64,000 nt of DNA from Marinibacterium anthonyi (GCA_003217735.2 CP031585.1:4832501-4896500); one strand, 5' to 3'. Counted from the stretch's first letter, positions 45,791 through 54,569 are shown. Translations and numbers: made by a program. Notes: a model not told the origin generated them from the letters alone.

Positions 45791-45820
45791 CGCCTTGTCC
45801 GGCGCCGCCGGACCAAGGCG
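45791..45820. terminator. Hairpin between the glycan operon and phnM
   Basis: CGCCTTG-TCCGGC pairs with GCCGGA-CAAGGCG around a three-base loop, with one bulged C, giving 13 pairs. It sits between two convergent 3' ends, right next to the phnM stop. No T run follows in either direction, so it may be a weak or Rho-assisted end. Confidence 0.45.
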
Positions 45821-45821
45821 A

Positions 45822-46964
45822 TCAGACGCGGGTGCCGCGCGACCAGGTGGACACCGGCATCGGCTGGTCGCCCACCATCCGGATCCGCACCAGGTCGGCG
45901 CGCAGGCCCGGCGCGATGCGGCCCCGGTCGGTCAGGTTGGTCGCTTCGGCCGGCGCGCGGGTGACGGTCGCGATGCCCTTGGACATGTCGCCCCAGATCC
46001 GGCCCAGCTGCACCGCGCCGGTCAACAGCGAAAACGGCACGTAATCCGACGACAGGATGTCCAGCAGACCGGCCTCGGCCAGGTCCTGCGCCGCCACGTT
46101 GCCCGAATGCGATCCGCCGCGCACCACGTTAGGCGCGCCCATGATCACCGCGATGCCGGCGTCGCGGCTGGCGGCCGCCGCCTCGGTCGTGGTGGGGAAT
46201 TCCGCCAGCCGCACGCCGTGGCGCGCCGATATGTCGACCTGCCCCGCCGTCGTGTCGTCATGGCTGGCCAGAACCGCGCCCAGCCGCTTGCCCTCGGCCA
46301 CGGCTGCCTCTTCGTTCGCCTCGCCCAGCCTTTCGTGCAGATCGTAAAGCGACCCCACGTGGGCGTCGAATTCCGCCTGGCTGAGACCGTGCTTGCCGAC
46401 CATGTAGTCCTGGTATTTCGAGATGTCGCGGAACTGACGCTGCCCCGGCATGTGGTCCATCAGGCTGACGATGCCGACGCGATCCTCGGGGCCGAATTCG
46501 TCCAGCTCCTCGATCAGCGTCTCGGAACAGATCTCGGCCCGCAGGTGCAGGAAATGGCTGATCCGGAAGATCCCGCGTTCGCGCATCTCCAGGATGCGCG
46601 AGGCCAGCGGCCGGGCGTATTTGCCATAGGGCGCCCTGGATCCCGTCGGGATCGAACCCACCCGCAGGGCGTCGAAAACGGTGGTGATCCCGGTCGAGGC
46701 CAGTTCCGCGTCATGGGCCAGGATCGCGGGTTCCAGCGGCCAGGCGACCTGGGGCCGGGGCTTCATGTGGCGTTCGAGGTTGTCGGTGTGCACCTCGATC
46801 AGGCCGGGCGCCAGGTAGTCGCCGCCGCAGTCGATGGCGCCGGCCGGCACGGCCGCGCCCTGTGTCACCTCGGCGATCGCGCCGTCGCGGATCAGCAGGC
46901 CGCCGGTCACGCATTCATCCGCCAGCACCAGCGTCGCATTGGCAAGGATCACGTCTTCTGTCAT
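45822..46964 (-). CDS. phnM: Alpha-D-ribose 1-methylphosphonate 5-triphosphate diphosphatase
   Basis: A 380-residue amidohydrolase-superfamily enzyme that releases diphosphate from the PhnI/G/H/L product during phosphonate breakdown. YLAPGLIEVHTDNLERHMKP carries the first metal ligands, and VLASHDDTTAGQVD the later ones. E. coli PhnM has 378 residues, which supports ATG 46964, preceded by GAGG; ATG 46979 is an alternative. It is encoded away from the main phn operon, divergent from the DUF1045 gene with under 50 bases between the starts. Cytoplasmic. Confidence 0.92.
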   Translation of the reverse strand: MTEDVILANATLVLADECVTGGLLIRDGAIAEVTQGAAVPAGAIDCGGDYLAPGLIEVHTDNLERHMKPRPQVAWPLEPAILAHDAELASTGITTVFDALRVGSIPTGSRAPYGKYARPLASRILEMRERGIFRISHFLHLRAEICSETLIEELDEFGPEDRVGIVSLMDHMPGQRQFRDISKYQDYMVGKHGLSQAEFDAHVGSLYDLHERLGEANEEAAVAEGKRLGAVLASHDDTTAGQVDISARHGVRLAEFPTTTEAAAASRDAGIAVIMGAPNVVRGGSHSGNVAAQDLAEAGLLDILSSDYVPFSLLTGAVQLGRIWGDMSKGIATVTRAPAEATNLTDRGRIAPGLRADLVRIRMVGDQPMPVSTWSRGTRV

Positions 46965-47011
46965 CTGGACCTCGTTCATCTTGTCCCGCGCCGTCAAGGG
47001 AGTGACCGCAC

Positions 47012-47692
47012 ATGGAATTTTCGCGCTACGCGCTGTATTACGCCCCGCCCGAGGACGCCGGCTGGACCCGGCTGGCCACGTCCTGGCTGGGTTGGGACAT
47101 GACCGCGGGCGCCGAAGTGGCGCCGCCCGACGCGCCCGGCATTGACGTGGCCGAGATCACCGCGCGCCCCCGCAAGTACGGGCTGCACGCGACGATGAAA
47201 CCGCCGTTCCGGCTGGCCGAGGGCCGGACATTCGCCGAGCTGGAGGCAGCCACGGCCGCGCTGTGCGCCCGGCTGAAGCCGGTCACGCTGGACGGTCTGG
47301 CGGTCACCCGGCTGCATGGATTCGCGGCACTGCGCCCCCAAGGCGACACCAGCGCCCTGTCCGACCTGGCGGCGGGATGTGTCGAGGGGCTGGACGCTTT
47401 CCGCGCCCCTGCCCCGGAACCGGAACTGGAAAGCCGCCGCAAGGGGGGCCTGTCCGACGCGCAGGAGGCGCACCTGCTGCGCTGGGGCTATCCCTACGTG
47501 ATGGAGCAGTTCCGCTTTCACATCACCCTGTCGCGGCGGCTGGGGGACGAGGCGGACAGCGTCGAGGCCTGGCTGAAGGAGAACCTCGGCCCGCTGTTGC
47601 CCGTGCCGTTCCACATCCCCGACATGGCGCTGGTCGGCGAAGGCCCGGACGGCCGTTTCCGCCTGATCCATCGTTACACGCTTTCGGGCTGA
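47012..47692 (+). CDS. DUF1045 protein, 2H phosphoesterase-like, phosphonate-associated
   Basis: A 226-residue protein of the DUF1045 family found in phn clusters. It has two H-x-T-type motifs, GLHATMKPPF (about residues 55-64) and RFHITLSRR (about 170-178), which mark the 2H phosphoesterase fold. It may open the cyclic ribose phosphate formed by PhnJ, a step done by PhnP in other bacteria; no phnP-like gene is visible in this window. That assignment is inference. It is on the plus strand, opposite to the rest of the cluster, and its 3' end overlaps phnN by 19 bases. Confidence 0.8.
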   Translation: MEFSRYALYYAPPEDAGWTRLATSWLGWDMTAGAEVAPPDAPGIDVAEITARPRKYGLHATMKPPFRLAEGRTFAELEAATAALCARLKPVTLDGLAVTRLHGFAALRPQGDTSALSDLAAGCVEGLDAFRAPAPEPELESRRKGGLSDAQEAHLLRWGYPYVMEQFRFHITLSRRLGDEADSVEAWLKENLGPLLPVPFHIPDMALVGEGPDGRFRLIHRYTLSG

Positions 47693-48231
47693 AGGGCGGC
47701 GCGAACGGCGGTGACGGTGTCTTCGAGGGCACCGGAATTGTCGATCTCGTGCACGTTCAGCAGGCCGTCGGGCAACGGCAGGGATCCGCGCGACAGGCGG
47801 CGTTTCTGTTCGTCTTCCGCCTCGCGCCCGCGGCCGGCGAGACGGGCGGCCAGCACGGCTGGCGGCGCGGTAAGCGAGATGACCTGCAACCCCGGAAAGA
47901 CCTCCTGCGCCCGCAGAAGCACGGCGCGGGACAGGTTCACGACGACGGTCCGCCCGTCGGCCAGGTCGTCGCGGATGACCTGCGGGATGCCGTAGTGCAA
48001 CCCGTGGGCGGGCCAGGACAGCACGAATTCCCCGGCAGCCTCGCGGGCCAGGAAATCCTCTTTGGCCACGCCTTCGAAATCTTCGCCCCCCGCCTCGGAT
48101 GGGCGGGTGATCACGCGCCGCGCCAGGACACAGGCAGGATCGGCGGCGACCAGCGCCTCCATCACGCTGTCCTTGCCGACGCCCGAAGGCCCGACCACCG
48201 CGACGAGACGACCCAAGCAGTGATCCGTCAT
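47674..48231 (-). CDS. phnN: Ribose 1,5-bisphosphate phosphokinase
   Basis: A 185-residue P-loop kinase that converts ribose 1,5-bisphosphate to PRPP, the last step feeding the phosphonate-derived ribose back to nucleotide synthesis. Walker A is GPSGVGKDS (about residues 14-22), and [15 protein letters not shown] is the conserved guanylate-kinase-like segment. ATG 48231 overlaps the phnL stop by four bases. The 3' end converges with the DUF1045 gene. Confidence 0.92.
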   Translation of the reverse strand: MTDHCLGRLVAVVGPSGVGKDSVMEALVAADPACVLARRVITRPSEAGGEDFEGVAKEDFLAREAAGEFVLSWPAHGLHYGIPQVIRDDLADGRTVVVNLSRAVLLRAQEVFPGLQVISLTAPPAVLAARLAGRGREAEDEQKRRLSRGSLPLPDGLLNVHEIDNSGALEDTVTAVRAALQPESV

Positions 48232-48911
48232 GCCGCCCGCACCGGGGTGAAGACCGACACATCGACCTCGCGGTCGCAAACCACCTCGCGTGCGGCGATG
48301 TCGTGGAAGATCCCGACGATGGCGGCACCGCGCGCCTTGGCCTCGGTGATCAGGTCCAGCACGACCTGGCGGTTGCCCGCGTCAAGGCTGGCGGTGGGTT
48401 CGTCCAGCAGCAGCGCCGGGTAGTCGTGGGCGAAGCCGCGGGCGATGTTGACCCGCTGCTGTTCGCCGCCCGAGAAGGTGGTGGGGCTGAGACCCCAGAG
48501 CGGTTCGGGAATGTTGAGGCGGGACAACAGCTCGCCGGCCCGGGCCCGGGCCGTCTCGCGGTCAACGCCCACGGCCAGAAGCGGTTCGGCGACCACGTCC
48601 AGCGTCGGCACGCGCGGCACCACGCGCAGGAACTGACTGACATAACCCAGCGTCTCGCGGCGCAGCTTCAGGATCTCGCGCGGCTCGGCGGTGACCACGT
48701 CGATGCCCCCCACCACGATCTTCCCCGATGCGGCCAGGTAATTGCCGTAGATCAGCCGCATCAGCGTGGATTTGCCCGCGCCGGACGCGCCGGTCAGGGC
48801 GATGCATTCGCCAGGGGCCACGCGCAGGGACGCGCCGGTCATCACGGGCAACACGGTGCCGCCCTGGTTATGGAGCGTGAAGCTCTTCGAGACGTTCTGA
48901 ACATCGATCAT
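48228..48911 (-). CDS. phnL: C-P lyase ABC-type ATPase subunit PhnL
   Basis: A 227-residue ABC-type ATPase associated with the C-P lyase core rather than with transport. Walker A is GASGAGKST, the signature FSGGEQQR and Walker [12 protein letters not shown]. With PhnG, PhnH and PhnI it is needed to form ribose methylphosphonate triphosphate. ATG 48911 ([11 protein letters not shown]) is preceded by GGAG nine bases upstream; the longer frame is not protein-like. It is separated from phnK by a CorA-like gene, which is unusual. Confidence 0.92.
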   Translation of the reverse strand: MIDVQNVSKSFTLHNQGGTVLPVMTGASLRVAPGECIALTGASGAGKSTLMRLIYGNYLAASGKIVVGGIDVVTAEPREILKLRRETLGYVSQFLRVVPRVPTLDVVAEPLLAVGVDRETARARAGELLSRLNIPEPLWGLSPTTFSGGEQQRVNIARGFAHDYPALLLDEPTASLDAGNRQVVLDLITEAKARGAAIVGIFHDIAAREVVCDREVDVSVFTPVRAA

Positions 48912-48934
48912 CCGGGTCACTCCGGTTATGGCCG

Positions 48935-49888
48935 CTAGAGCCAGCGGCGCCATTTGAAGATTGCATAGGCCAGGACGGAGGATCCGACCATGACCAGAAG
49001 CGCAAGCGGATAGCCCCAGGGCGAGGTAAGCTCGGGCATCCGGGTGAAGTTCATGCCGTAGATCGACGCGATCAGGGTCGGCGGCATGAAGAAGACCGCG
49101 ACGATCGAGAAGATCCGCATCGACGTGTTCTGATCGACCGAGATCAGCCCCAGCGTCAGGTCGGTGGCAAAGCCGATGCGTTCGCTGACCGATGCGCCAT
49201 GTTCCACCAGCGCGCGGATGTCGTGCATGGCGCCGTCGATGATGTGCAGCAGGTCGGCATCGACCGAGGCGTGGATCTGGCGGTGAAAGCTGAGCGCGCG
49301 TTCCAGCGACAGCAGCCCCAGCCGCACACGACCCAGCAATTCGCCCTGAAGCCCGAGGTTGCGCAGCGTGGTCCTGAGCATTCCCGGCTGGCTGTAGCCC
49401 TCGTCGTCCAGCACTTCGGCCAGCAGCTTGTCGAGTTCCTCGGCGATGCCTTCGATCAGGTCGGCCTGGCGGCCGATGATCTCTTCGGCCAATCCCATGG
49501 CGATCCGGTGCGGCGACGTGCAGCCGGCGGCCGAGGTGGCGGCGCGTTGCGGGTAGGTCGCGAAGGGCCGGGGCGCGTGGTAGCGCACGGTGACCAGCCG
49601 GTCGGGCGACAGGATCAGGGTGACCGGCAGCGCCTTCTGGGACCCATCGGCACGCAACCCGGGCAGGACGACGGTCATGTAGTCGATGTCCTCGACCCGG
49701 TAGAGCCGGTTCGACACCTCGATCTCGCGCATTTCGGCAAAGCTTGGCAGGGTGATGCCAAAGGGCGCGATGGCCGCGGCCTCCTCCGCGGTCGGTTCGA
49801 ACAGGTCGATCCAGACCGCGCCGGCGGGGTCGGACCCCGCCCGCATTTCGTTCAGCTGGTTGCCGGAACTGGAGAAGAGCCGCATCAT
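48935..49888 (-). CDS. CorA-like magnesium/divalent cation transporter inside the phn operon
   Basis: A 317-residue CorA-family channel. The large N-terminal cytoplasmic domain is followed by a long stalk helix and two C-terminal membrane segments with the signature YGMNF in the loop (about residue 282). CorA pentamers import magnesium or other divalent ions. The gene starts six bases after the phnK stop and ends 23 bases before the phnL start, so it is embedded in the phosphonate operon. Supplying magnesium or another metal to the C-P lyase ATPases is a possible reason. The ribosome binding site is weak; ATG 49885 is an alternative start. Confidence 0.85.
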   Translation of the reverse strand: MMRLFSSSGNQLNEMRAGSDPAGAVWIDLFEPTAEEAAAIAPFGITLPSFAEMREIEVSNRLYRVEDIDYMTVVLPGLRADGSQKALPVTLILSPDRLVTVRYHAPRPFATYPQRAATSAAGCTSPHRIAMGLAEEIIGRQADLIEGIAEELDKLLAEVLDDEGYSQPGMLRTTLRNLGLQGELLGRVRLGLLSLERALSFHRQIHASVDADLLHIIDGAMHDIRALVEHGASVSERIGFATDLTLGLISVDQNTSMRIFSIVAVFFMPPTLIASIYGMNFTRMPELTSPWGYPLALLVMVGSSVLAYAIFKWRRWL

Positions 49889-49894
49889 GAGAGA

Positions 49895-50665
49895 TCAGAC
49901 CTGCAGGACGGAAGACACCAGCAACTGCGTATAGGCATGCTGCGGATCGTCAAGCACCTGATCGGTCAGACCGGTTTCCACCACGTGGCCGTCCTTCATC
50001 ACCATCAGCCGGTCGGCCAGCAGGCGCACGACGGCCAGGTCATGGGTGACGATCAGCGCCGAAAGCCCCATTTCGCGGACCAACCCGCGCAGCAGGTCCA
50101 GAAGGCGCGCCTGCACCGACACGTCAAGCCCGCCGGTCGGTTCATCCATGAACACCAGCCGCGGCCCGGTGACCAGGTTGCGCGCGATCTGCAGCCGCTG
50201 CTGCATGCCGCCCGAGAAATGCGAGGGCCGGTCGTCGATCCGGTCGGTGTCGATTTCCACCCGGCCCAGCCAGTCTTCGGCCGAATTGCGGATGGAGCCA
50301 TAGTGGCGCGCGCCTACGGCCATCAGCCGTTCACCGATATTGCCGCCGGCGCTGACGCCCATGCGCAGGCCCTCGCGGGCGTGCTGGTGGACAAAGGCCC
50401 AGTCGGTGCGGCCCAGCATCCGGCGCGCGGGTTCGGACATGGTCAGGGTGTCGACCGGCCCGTCGGTGCGGGTGTCGAATATCACCTGGCCGCCGTCGGG
50501 GGGCAGATGGCCGGCCAGGCAGTTCAGCAGGGTGGATTTTCCGGAGCCGGATTCGCCCACGATCCCCATGACCTCGCCGGGGTAGAGATCGAAGGAGACG
50601 TCGGCACAACCGATGCGCCCACCGTAAAGCTTGGATACGTCGCGCACTTGCAGCAAGGGGGTCAT
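49895..50665 (-). CDS. phnK: C-P lyase ABC-type ATPase subunit PhnK
   Basis: A 256-residue ABC-type ATPase that binds the PhnGHIJ core complex. Walker A is GESGSGKST, the signature FSGGMQQR, and Walker [13 protein letters not shown]. It resembles peptide-transporter ATPases but has no cognate permease here. ATG 50665 is preceded by AGGAGA; an open frame continues upstream through the tandem hairpins but is not coding. There is a 76-base gap to phnJ, the longest within the core operon, and it contains two hairpins. Confidence 0.93.
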   Translation of the reverse strand: MTPLLQVRDVSKLYGGRIGCADVSFDLYPGEVMGIVGESGSGKSTLLNCLAGHLPPDGGQVIFDTRTDGPVDTLTMSEPARRMLGRTDWAFVHQHAREGLRMGVSAGGNIGERLMAVGARHYGSIRNSAEDWLGRVEIDTDRIDDRPSHFSGGMQQRLQIARNLVTGPRLVFMDEPTGGLDVSVQARLLDLLRGLVREMGLSALIVTHDLAVVRLLADRLMVMKDGHVVETGLTDQVLDDPQHAYTQLLVSSVLQV

Positions 50666-50682
50666 TGGGTATCTCCTGCACA

Positions 50683-50729
50683 AGAATTTTCGGCGAAAAT
50701 TCTCGATCGGCATTTTTCGCAGAAAAATG
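50683..50729. repeat. Tandem AT-rich hairpins between phnJ and phnK
   Basis: AGAATTTTC-GGC-GAAAATTCT (50683-50703) and CATTTTTC-GCA-GAAAAATG (50711-50729) are perfect stems with three-base loops, seven bases apart. They closely resemble the pair at 17222-17271 after the RND gene. Between phnJ and phnK they may protect the upstream mRNA segment or reduce downstream expression. Confidence 0.6.
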
Positions 50730-50741
50730 TGGTTCCGGGCA

Positions 50742-51608
50742 TCACACGGCCTCCCCGGCCAGGCGGCCGGCATGCCCGGCCTCGACGCGGGACCGGCAGT
50801 AATCGGTGTCCGAACAGACGAACATCCGGTTGCCCGCGTCGTCCAGGATCACCTCGTCCAGGTAGCTGGTTTCGGATCCGCACAGATCGCAGGGATGGTC
50901 GGCCTTGGTCGGCTCGAACGGGTAATCCTCGAAATCGAGGCTGACGACCCTGGTCCAGGGCGGCACCGCGTAGATGCGCTGTTCGCGCCCCGCGCCGAAC
51001 AGCTGGATCGCCGCCATCTCCATCTTGGGGTTGTCGAACTTGGGGATCGGCGACGGGTCCATGACATAGCGGTCGTTGACCATCACCGGATAGGCATAGG
51101 CCGTGGCGATGTTGCCATGGCGCGAGATGTCTTCGTAAAGCTTCACATGCATCAGCCCGTATTCCATCAGGCTGTGCATCTTGCGCGTCTCGGTCTCGCG
51201 CGGCTCCAGGAACCGCAGGGGTTCGGGGATCGGCACCTGGTAGACCAGGATCTGGTCCTCGGTCAGTTCGACCTCGGGGATGCGGTGGCGGGTCTGGATG
51301 ATCGTCGCCTCGGCCGTTTCCTCGGTCGTGGCCACGCCTGCCGTGCGCTCGAAGAACTTGCGGATCGACACCGCGTTGGTCGTGTCGTCGGCGCCCTGGT
51401 CGATGACCTTCAGCGTGTCATCCGGCGTCAGCGACGCGGCCGACACCTGCACGCCGCCCGTCCCCCAGCCATAGGGCATGGGCATCTCGCGGCTGGCGAA
51501 CGGCACCTGGTAGCCCGGCACCGCCAGCCCCTTCAGGATCGCCCGACGGATCATCCGCTTGGTCTGTTCGTCCAGGTAGGCAAAGTTGTAATCGTCCATC
51601 AGGCTCAT
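50742..51608 (-). CDS. phnJ: Alpha-D-ribose 1-methylphosphonate 5-phosphate C-P lyase
   Basis: A 288-residue radical-SAM-type enzyme that cleaves the carbon-phosphorus bond, releasing methane from methylphosphonate or another hydrocarbon. The C-terminal cysteines have exactly the PhnJ spacing C-x2-C-x21-C-x5-C (CDLCGSETSY through VCSDTDYC). The first three bind the 4Fe-4S cluster and the last is the thiyl cysteine or its neighbour in the E. coli model. Start ATG 51608 overlaps the phnI stop. The protein is part of the PhnG2H2I2J2 core. Confidence 0.96.
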   Translation of the reverse strand: MSLMDDYNFAYLDEQTKRMIRRAILKGLAVPGYQVPFASREMPMPYGWGTGGVQVSAASLTPDDTLKVIDQGADDTTNAVSIRKFFERTAGVATTEETAEATIIQTRHRIPEVELTEDQILVYQVPIPEPLRFLEPRETETRKMHSLMEYGLMHVKLYEDISRHGNIATAYAYPVMVNDRYVMDPSPIPKFDNPKMEMAAIQLFGAGREQRIYAVPPWTRVVSLDFEDYPFEPTKADHPCDLCGSETSYLDEVILDDAGNRMFVCSDTDYCRSRVEAGHAGRLAGEAV

Positions 51609-52696
51609 TGCGCGGCCTCCTGTGCGGCGGCATTGTCGGCCGCCTCGCGGCGCATCTTGCGGACCAGTTCCAGTTCCGACTGGAAGTCCACGTAATGCGG
51701 CAGCTTGATATGTTCGAGGAACCCGGTCGCCTGGATGTTGTCGCAATGGCTCAGCACGAATTCCTCGTCCTGCGCCGGCGCGCCCTTGTCGTCCTCGCCC
51801 AGCTCTTCCCAGCGCAGCGCCCGGTCGACCAGCGCCATGGAGATCGCCTTGCGCTCGGTCTGCCCGAACACCAGCCCGTAGCCGCGGGTGAATTGCGGCG
51901 GCTCGGTCTTCGATCCCTTGAACTGGTTCACCGTCTCGCATTCGGTCAGCTGGATTTCTCCGATATCGATGGAAAAGCCCAGCTCGGGGATCTCCATTTC
52001 CACATCCACCAGCCCGATGCGCAATTCGCCCACGAAGGCATGGTTCTTGGCGTAGCCGCGCTGGGTCGAATAGGCCAGCGACAGCACGAACCCCTCGTCG
52101 CCCCGGGTCAGTGCCTGCGCCCGCGTCGCGCGGTCGGCCGGGTAGGCCATCGGCTGGCGGGTGATGTCGCGCGGTTCGGTGTCGTCGCGCGGTTCGCGCT
52201 GGATGATGTCCTCGCTGGCCAGGAACTCGGTGATATGCGGCGTGGGTTCGGTGCGCGCCTCGGCCTGCGGGGCGGTGATCGGCGCGCCCTCGGCGGCCAG
52301 TTTGAAATCCAGCAGCCGGTGCGTGTAATCGAAGGTCGGGCCCAGAACCTGCCCGCCCGGCGCATCCTTGAACGTGGCCGAGATCCGCCTGTCACACCGC
52401 ATCTCGCCGGTTTCCACCGGGGTCGTCACGCCGAAGCGCGGCAGCGTGGTGCGATAGGCGCGGATCAGGAAGATCGCCTCGATCAGGTCGCCGCGCGACT
52501 GCTTGATCGCCAGCGCGGCCAGGTCGGGATCATACAGCGATCCCTCGGCCATCACACGGTTCACCGCCAGCGACAGCTGTTCGCGGATCTGGGCAATGGA
52601 CATCTCGGCGACGGTGGTATCCCCGCGCCGTTCCTCGGCCAGCCAGGCATGGGCATTATCGATCGCCCGTTCGCCACCTTTTACGGCAACATACAT
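51605..52696 (-). CDS. phnI: C-P lyase core subunit PhnI, nucleosidase
   Basis: A 363-residue core subunit. PhnI is the nucleosidase that, with PhnG, PhnH and PhnL, swaps the adenine of ATP for phosphonate. The start MYVAVKGGERAIDNAHAWLA is the conserved N-terminus, and the length fits the 354-residue E. coli protein. It begins three bases after the phnH stop, and its own stop overlaps the phnJ start. Confidence 0.95.
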   Translation of the reverse strand: MYVAVKGGERAIDNAHAWLAEERRGDTTVAEMSIAQIREQLSLAVNRVMAEGSLYDPDLAALAIKQSRGDLIEAIFLIRAYRTTLPRFGVTTPVETGEMRCDRRISATFKDAPGGQVLGPTFDYTHRLLDFKLAAEGAPITAPQAEARTEPTPHITEFLASEDIIQREPRDDTEPRDITRQPMAYPADRATRAQALTRGDEGFVLSLAYSTQRGYAKNHAFVGELRIGLVDVEMEIPELGFSIDIGEIQLTECETVNQFKGSKTEPPQFTRGYGLVFGQTERKAISMALVDRALRWEELGEDDKGAPAQDEEFVLSHCDNIQATGFLEHIKLPHYVDFQSELELVRKMRREAADNAAAQEAAQ

Positions 52697-52699
52697 GTC

Positions 52700-53272
52700 T
52701 CAGCCCTCCGTGACGGCGGTGCTGCGGGGCAAGGCGGCAACCTTGTCCCCGGCAGTGAAAAGGAAATCCAGCCCCAGCGGGTAGAGCTTGTGATTGGCGG
52801 CAAAGGCGGCCACCTCCGGCAGGGTCAGCCGGGCGGTGTCCTTGATCCCCGGGCCTTTCAGCCGCGCGCCTTCACTGGCCAGCCCGTCGCATTCCACGAT
52901 CAGCGTGGTGGACCGGTCGGGATATTCCGGCGTGCCGACGGGGAAGCGGGCGATGGGCGAAAGGTCCTCCCAGCGGCCCACGGCAAAGGCGGCTTGCTCG
53001 GCCGCCACGATGGGCGCGCCGGTGTGGAAGGCGACCCAGTCCCGGATCTGGGGCGTATCGCAGGGGCCGGCCAGGTGCAGGCCGGCTTCGGGATCGCACA
53101 GCGTCAGGATCACCGTGCCGGCGGCCACCGACAACGGCGCGGGCGGCGTGGCCCGGGCGGCGGTGCGGATCTGGCCCGGGCGGGCCATGACGGTCATGAT
53201 GGCGCGAAAGGCATGGGCGGCGTCGACGGGAGCATTGGTGAAGCCCCCGGTCAGGGCGGCGGTGGCGGTCAT
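52700..53272 (-). CDS. phnH: C-P lyase core subunit PhnH
   Basis: A 190-residue core subunit with a PLP-transferase-like fold that lacks the cofactor. It is needed for assembly of the complex. LTGGFTNAPVDAAHAFRAIM is the N-terminal motif of the family. The length matches the usual 190-200 residues. It overlaps phnG by four bases (ATGA). Confidence 0.93.
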   Translation of the reverse strand: MTATAALTGGFTNAPVDAAHAFRAIMTVMARPGQIRTAARATPPAPLSVAAGTVILTLCDPEAGLHLAGPCDTPQIRDWVAFHTGAPIVAAEQAAFAVGRWEDLSPIARFPVGTPEYPDRSTTLIVECDGLASEGARLKGPGIKDTARLTLPEVAAFAANHKLYPLGLDFLFTAGDKVAALPRSTAVTEG

Positions 53273-53727
53273 GCGTTTTCTCCCCGGACCATGGTGAAGA
53301 AATCGACCTTGGTGGCTGCGGCCTTGGCGGCGCGGGCCTGGCGGCGTTCGGCCATCAGGTTGCCCAGCGGCGCCAGGATCCGGCCCTGCACGTCGGCGGC
53401 CGCGTCGGTCTGCATAAGTGCATCGATCAGCGCGGCGGCCTCGGCCTTGGGTTTGGACCGGCCCTGGATATAGGCGTGGCCCACGGTGCCGTCCTTCAGC
53501 GCGACGGAGCAGCGGGTGACCGTCATTTCGCCCATGTTGAAAGGCGCGCCGGTGCCGCCGAGGCGGGCGCGCACCATGACGCCGCCCGCTTCGGGCGCGC
53601 GCAGCCAGTCGAATCCGGGCACCGCGTCATAAGCGGCCCACAGCGCCAGAAGATCGGCTTCCGGCGCCTTGGCCAGAAGGCTCATCCATGCGCGGCGGCG
53701 TTCGGTGTCCTGTGTCTGATCAACCAT
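53269..53727 (-). CDS. phnG: C-P lyase core subunit PhnG
   Basis: A 152-residue subunit, against 150 in E. coli. RRRAWMSLLAKAPEADLLAL is the conserved N-terminal region, followed by FNMGEMTVTRCSVAL and GHAYIQGRSK. It helps PhnI in the nucleosidase reaction. First gene of the core operon phnGHIJK-(CorA-like)-LN. ATG 53727 is preceded by AAGGTG; ATG 53751 is a possible earlier start, but it lies close to the predicted transcription start. Confidence 0.92.
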   Translation of the reverse strand: MVDQTQDTERRRAWMSLLAKAPEADLLALWAAYDAVPGFDWLRAPEAGGVMVRARLGGTGAPFNMGEMTVTRCSVALKDGTVGHAYIQGRSKPKAEAAALIDALMQTDAAADVQGRILAPLGNLMAERRQARAAKAAATKVDFFTMVRGENA

Positions 53728-53756
53728 TTTCACCTTGCCTGGGTTGTCCATTATTT

Positions 53757-53772
53757 CTATACAACTATACAA
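53757..53772 (-). promoter_or_regulatory. Tandem TTGTATAG repeat, probable PhnF operator
   Basis: Read on the minus strand this is TTGTATAGTTGTATAG, two exact head-to-tail copies of TTGTATAG. It directly follows the predicted -10 of the phnG promoter, so a bound repressor would block initiation. HutC-subfamily GntR regulators such as PhnF commonly recognise GTATA-type half-sites. Binding by PhnF is inferred, not shown. Confidence 0.5.
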
Positions 53773-53801
53773 ATCATAGACACACCTCTGACGGGGTGCA
53801 A
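53773..53801 (-). promoter_or_regulatory. Predicted promoter of the phnG operon
   Basis: On the minus strand TTGCAC (53796-53801) is separated by 17 bases from TATGAT (53773-53778). The -10 matches five of six consensus bases; the -35 is weak, matching three. A weak -35 with an upstream Pho-box-like sequence is the usual layout for PhoB-activated promoters, although here the box ends ten bases before the -35 rather than replacing it. Confidence 0.5.
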
Positions 53802-53811
53802 ACAGAAAGAA

Positions 53812-53829
53812 TTGAAATTTTCATGACAG
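53812..53829 (-). promoter_or_regulatory. Pho-box-like sequence between phnF and phnG
   Basis: On the minus strand CTGTCATGAAAATTTCAA. The first half is a perfect match to the CTGTCAT unit of the enterobacterial Pho box. The spacer GAAA and second half ATTTCAA are weaker (about 14 of 18 positions overall). It lies about 10 bases upstream of the predicted phnG -35 and 13 bases before the phnF start codon. Confidence 0.45.
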
Positions 53830-53842
53830 CGGAGACTTGCGG

Positions 53843-54553
53843 ATGGCCCGGACCCCGATCTGGCAGACGATAAAGCGGTCGCTGACCACCGATATCGCCG
53901 AGGGTCGGTTTTCCACCGGCGACCGCCTGCCGACCGAGGCACAGCTGGCGGGCCGTTTCGGCGTGAACCGCCACACGGTGCGCCGCGCGCTGGCAGCGAT
54001 GGCCGAGGAAGGGCTGGTGCATTCGCGGCGCGGGTCCGGCGTCTTCGTGGCGGCGACGCCCACGGATTACGCGATCGGGCGGCGGGTGCGGTTTCACCAG
54101 AACATCGCCTCGGGCGGGCGGATCCCGACCAAGAAGGTGCTGTCGCTGGCGGTCCAGGCGGCGGGGGCCGAGGAAGCCGCGGCGCTGCAGATAGACCCGG
54201 GCGCGCCGGTTCTGGTCTATGACGGGATGTCGCTGGCCGACGGGCAGCCGGTGGCGGTGTTCCAATCGATGTTCCCCGCCGACCGGCTGCCGGGGCTGGC
54301 CGAGGCGCTGGAGACCACCGCGTCGGTCACCGAGGCGCTGACGGCCTGCGGGGTGCCGGATTACACGCGGACATCCACCCGGATCACGGCGAAGGAGGCC
54401 AGCGCCACCCAGGCGCTGCACCTGCAGATCGCGGAAGGCGCGCCGATCCTGCGCACCGTGAGCATCAACGCGGATCCGGAGGGCCGGCCGGTCGAATTCG
54501 GGCGGACCTGGTTTGCCGGGGACCGGGTGACGCTGACGGTCGGGGAGGACTGA
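53843..54553 (+). CDS. phnF: GntR-family (HutC subfamily) regulator of phosphonate genes
   Basis: A 236-residue transcription regulator. The N-terminal winged helix contains LPTEAQLAGRFGVNRHTVRR (about residues 30-49) and GSGVFV. The C-terminal UTRA-type ligand domain begins around DYAIGRRVRFHQNI. PhnF proteins usually repress phosphonate uptake or C-P lyase genes. It is divergent from phnG, and the likely operator lies between. ATG 53843 has GGAG eight bases upstream; TTG 53837 is an alternative start. Confidence 0.9.
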   Translation: MARTPIWQTIKRSLTTDIAEGRFSTGDRLPTEAQLAGRFGVNRHTVRRALAAMAEEGLVHSRRGSGVFVAATPTDYAIGRRVRFHQNIASGGRIPTKKVLSLAVQAAGAEEAAALQIDPGAPVLVYDGMSLADGQPVAVFQSMFPADRLPGLAEALETTASVTEALTACGVPDYTRTSTRITAKEASATQALHLQIAEGAPILRTVSINADPEGRPVEFGRTWFAGDRVTLTVGED

Positions 54554-54569
54554 CCGCGGACCGTCGAGA

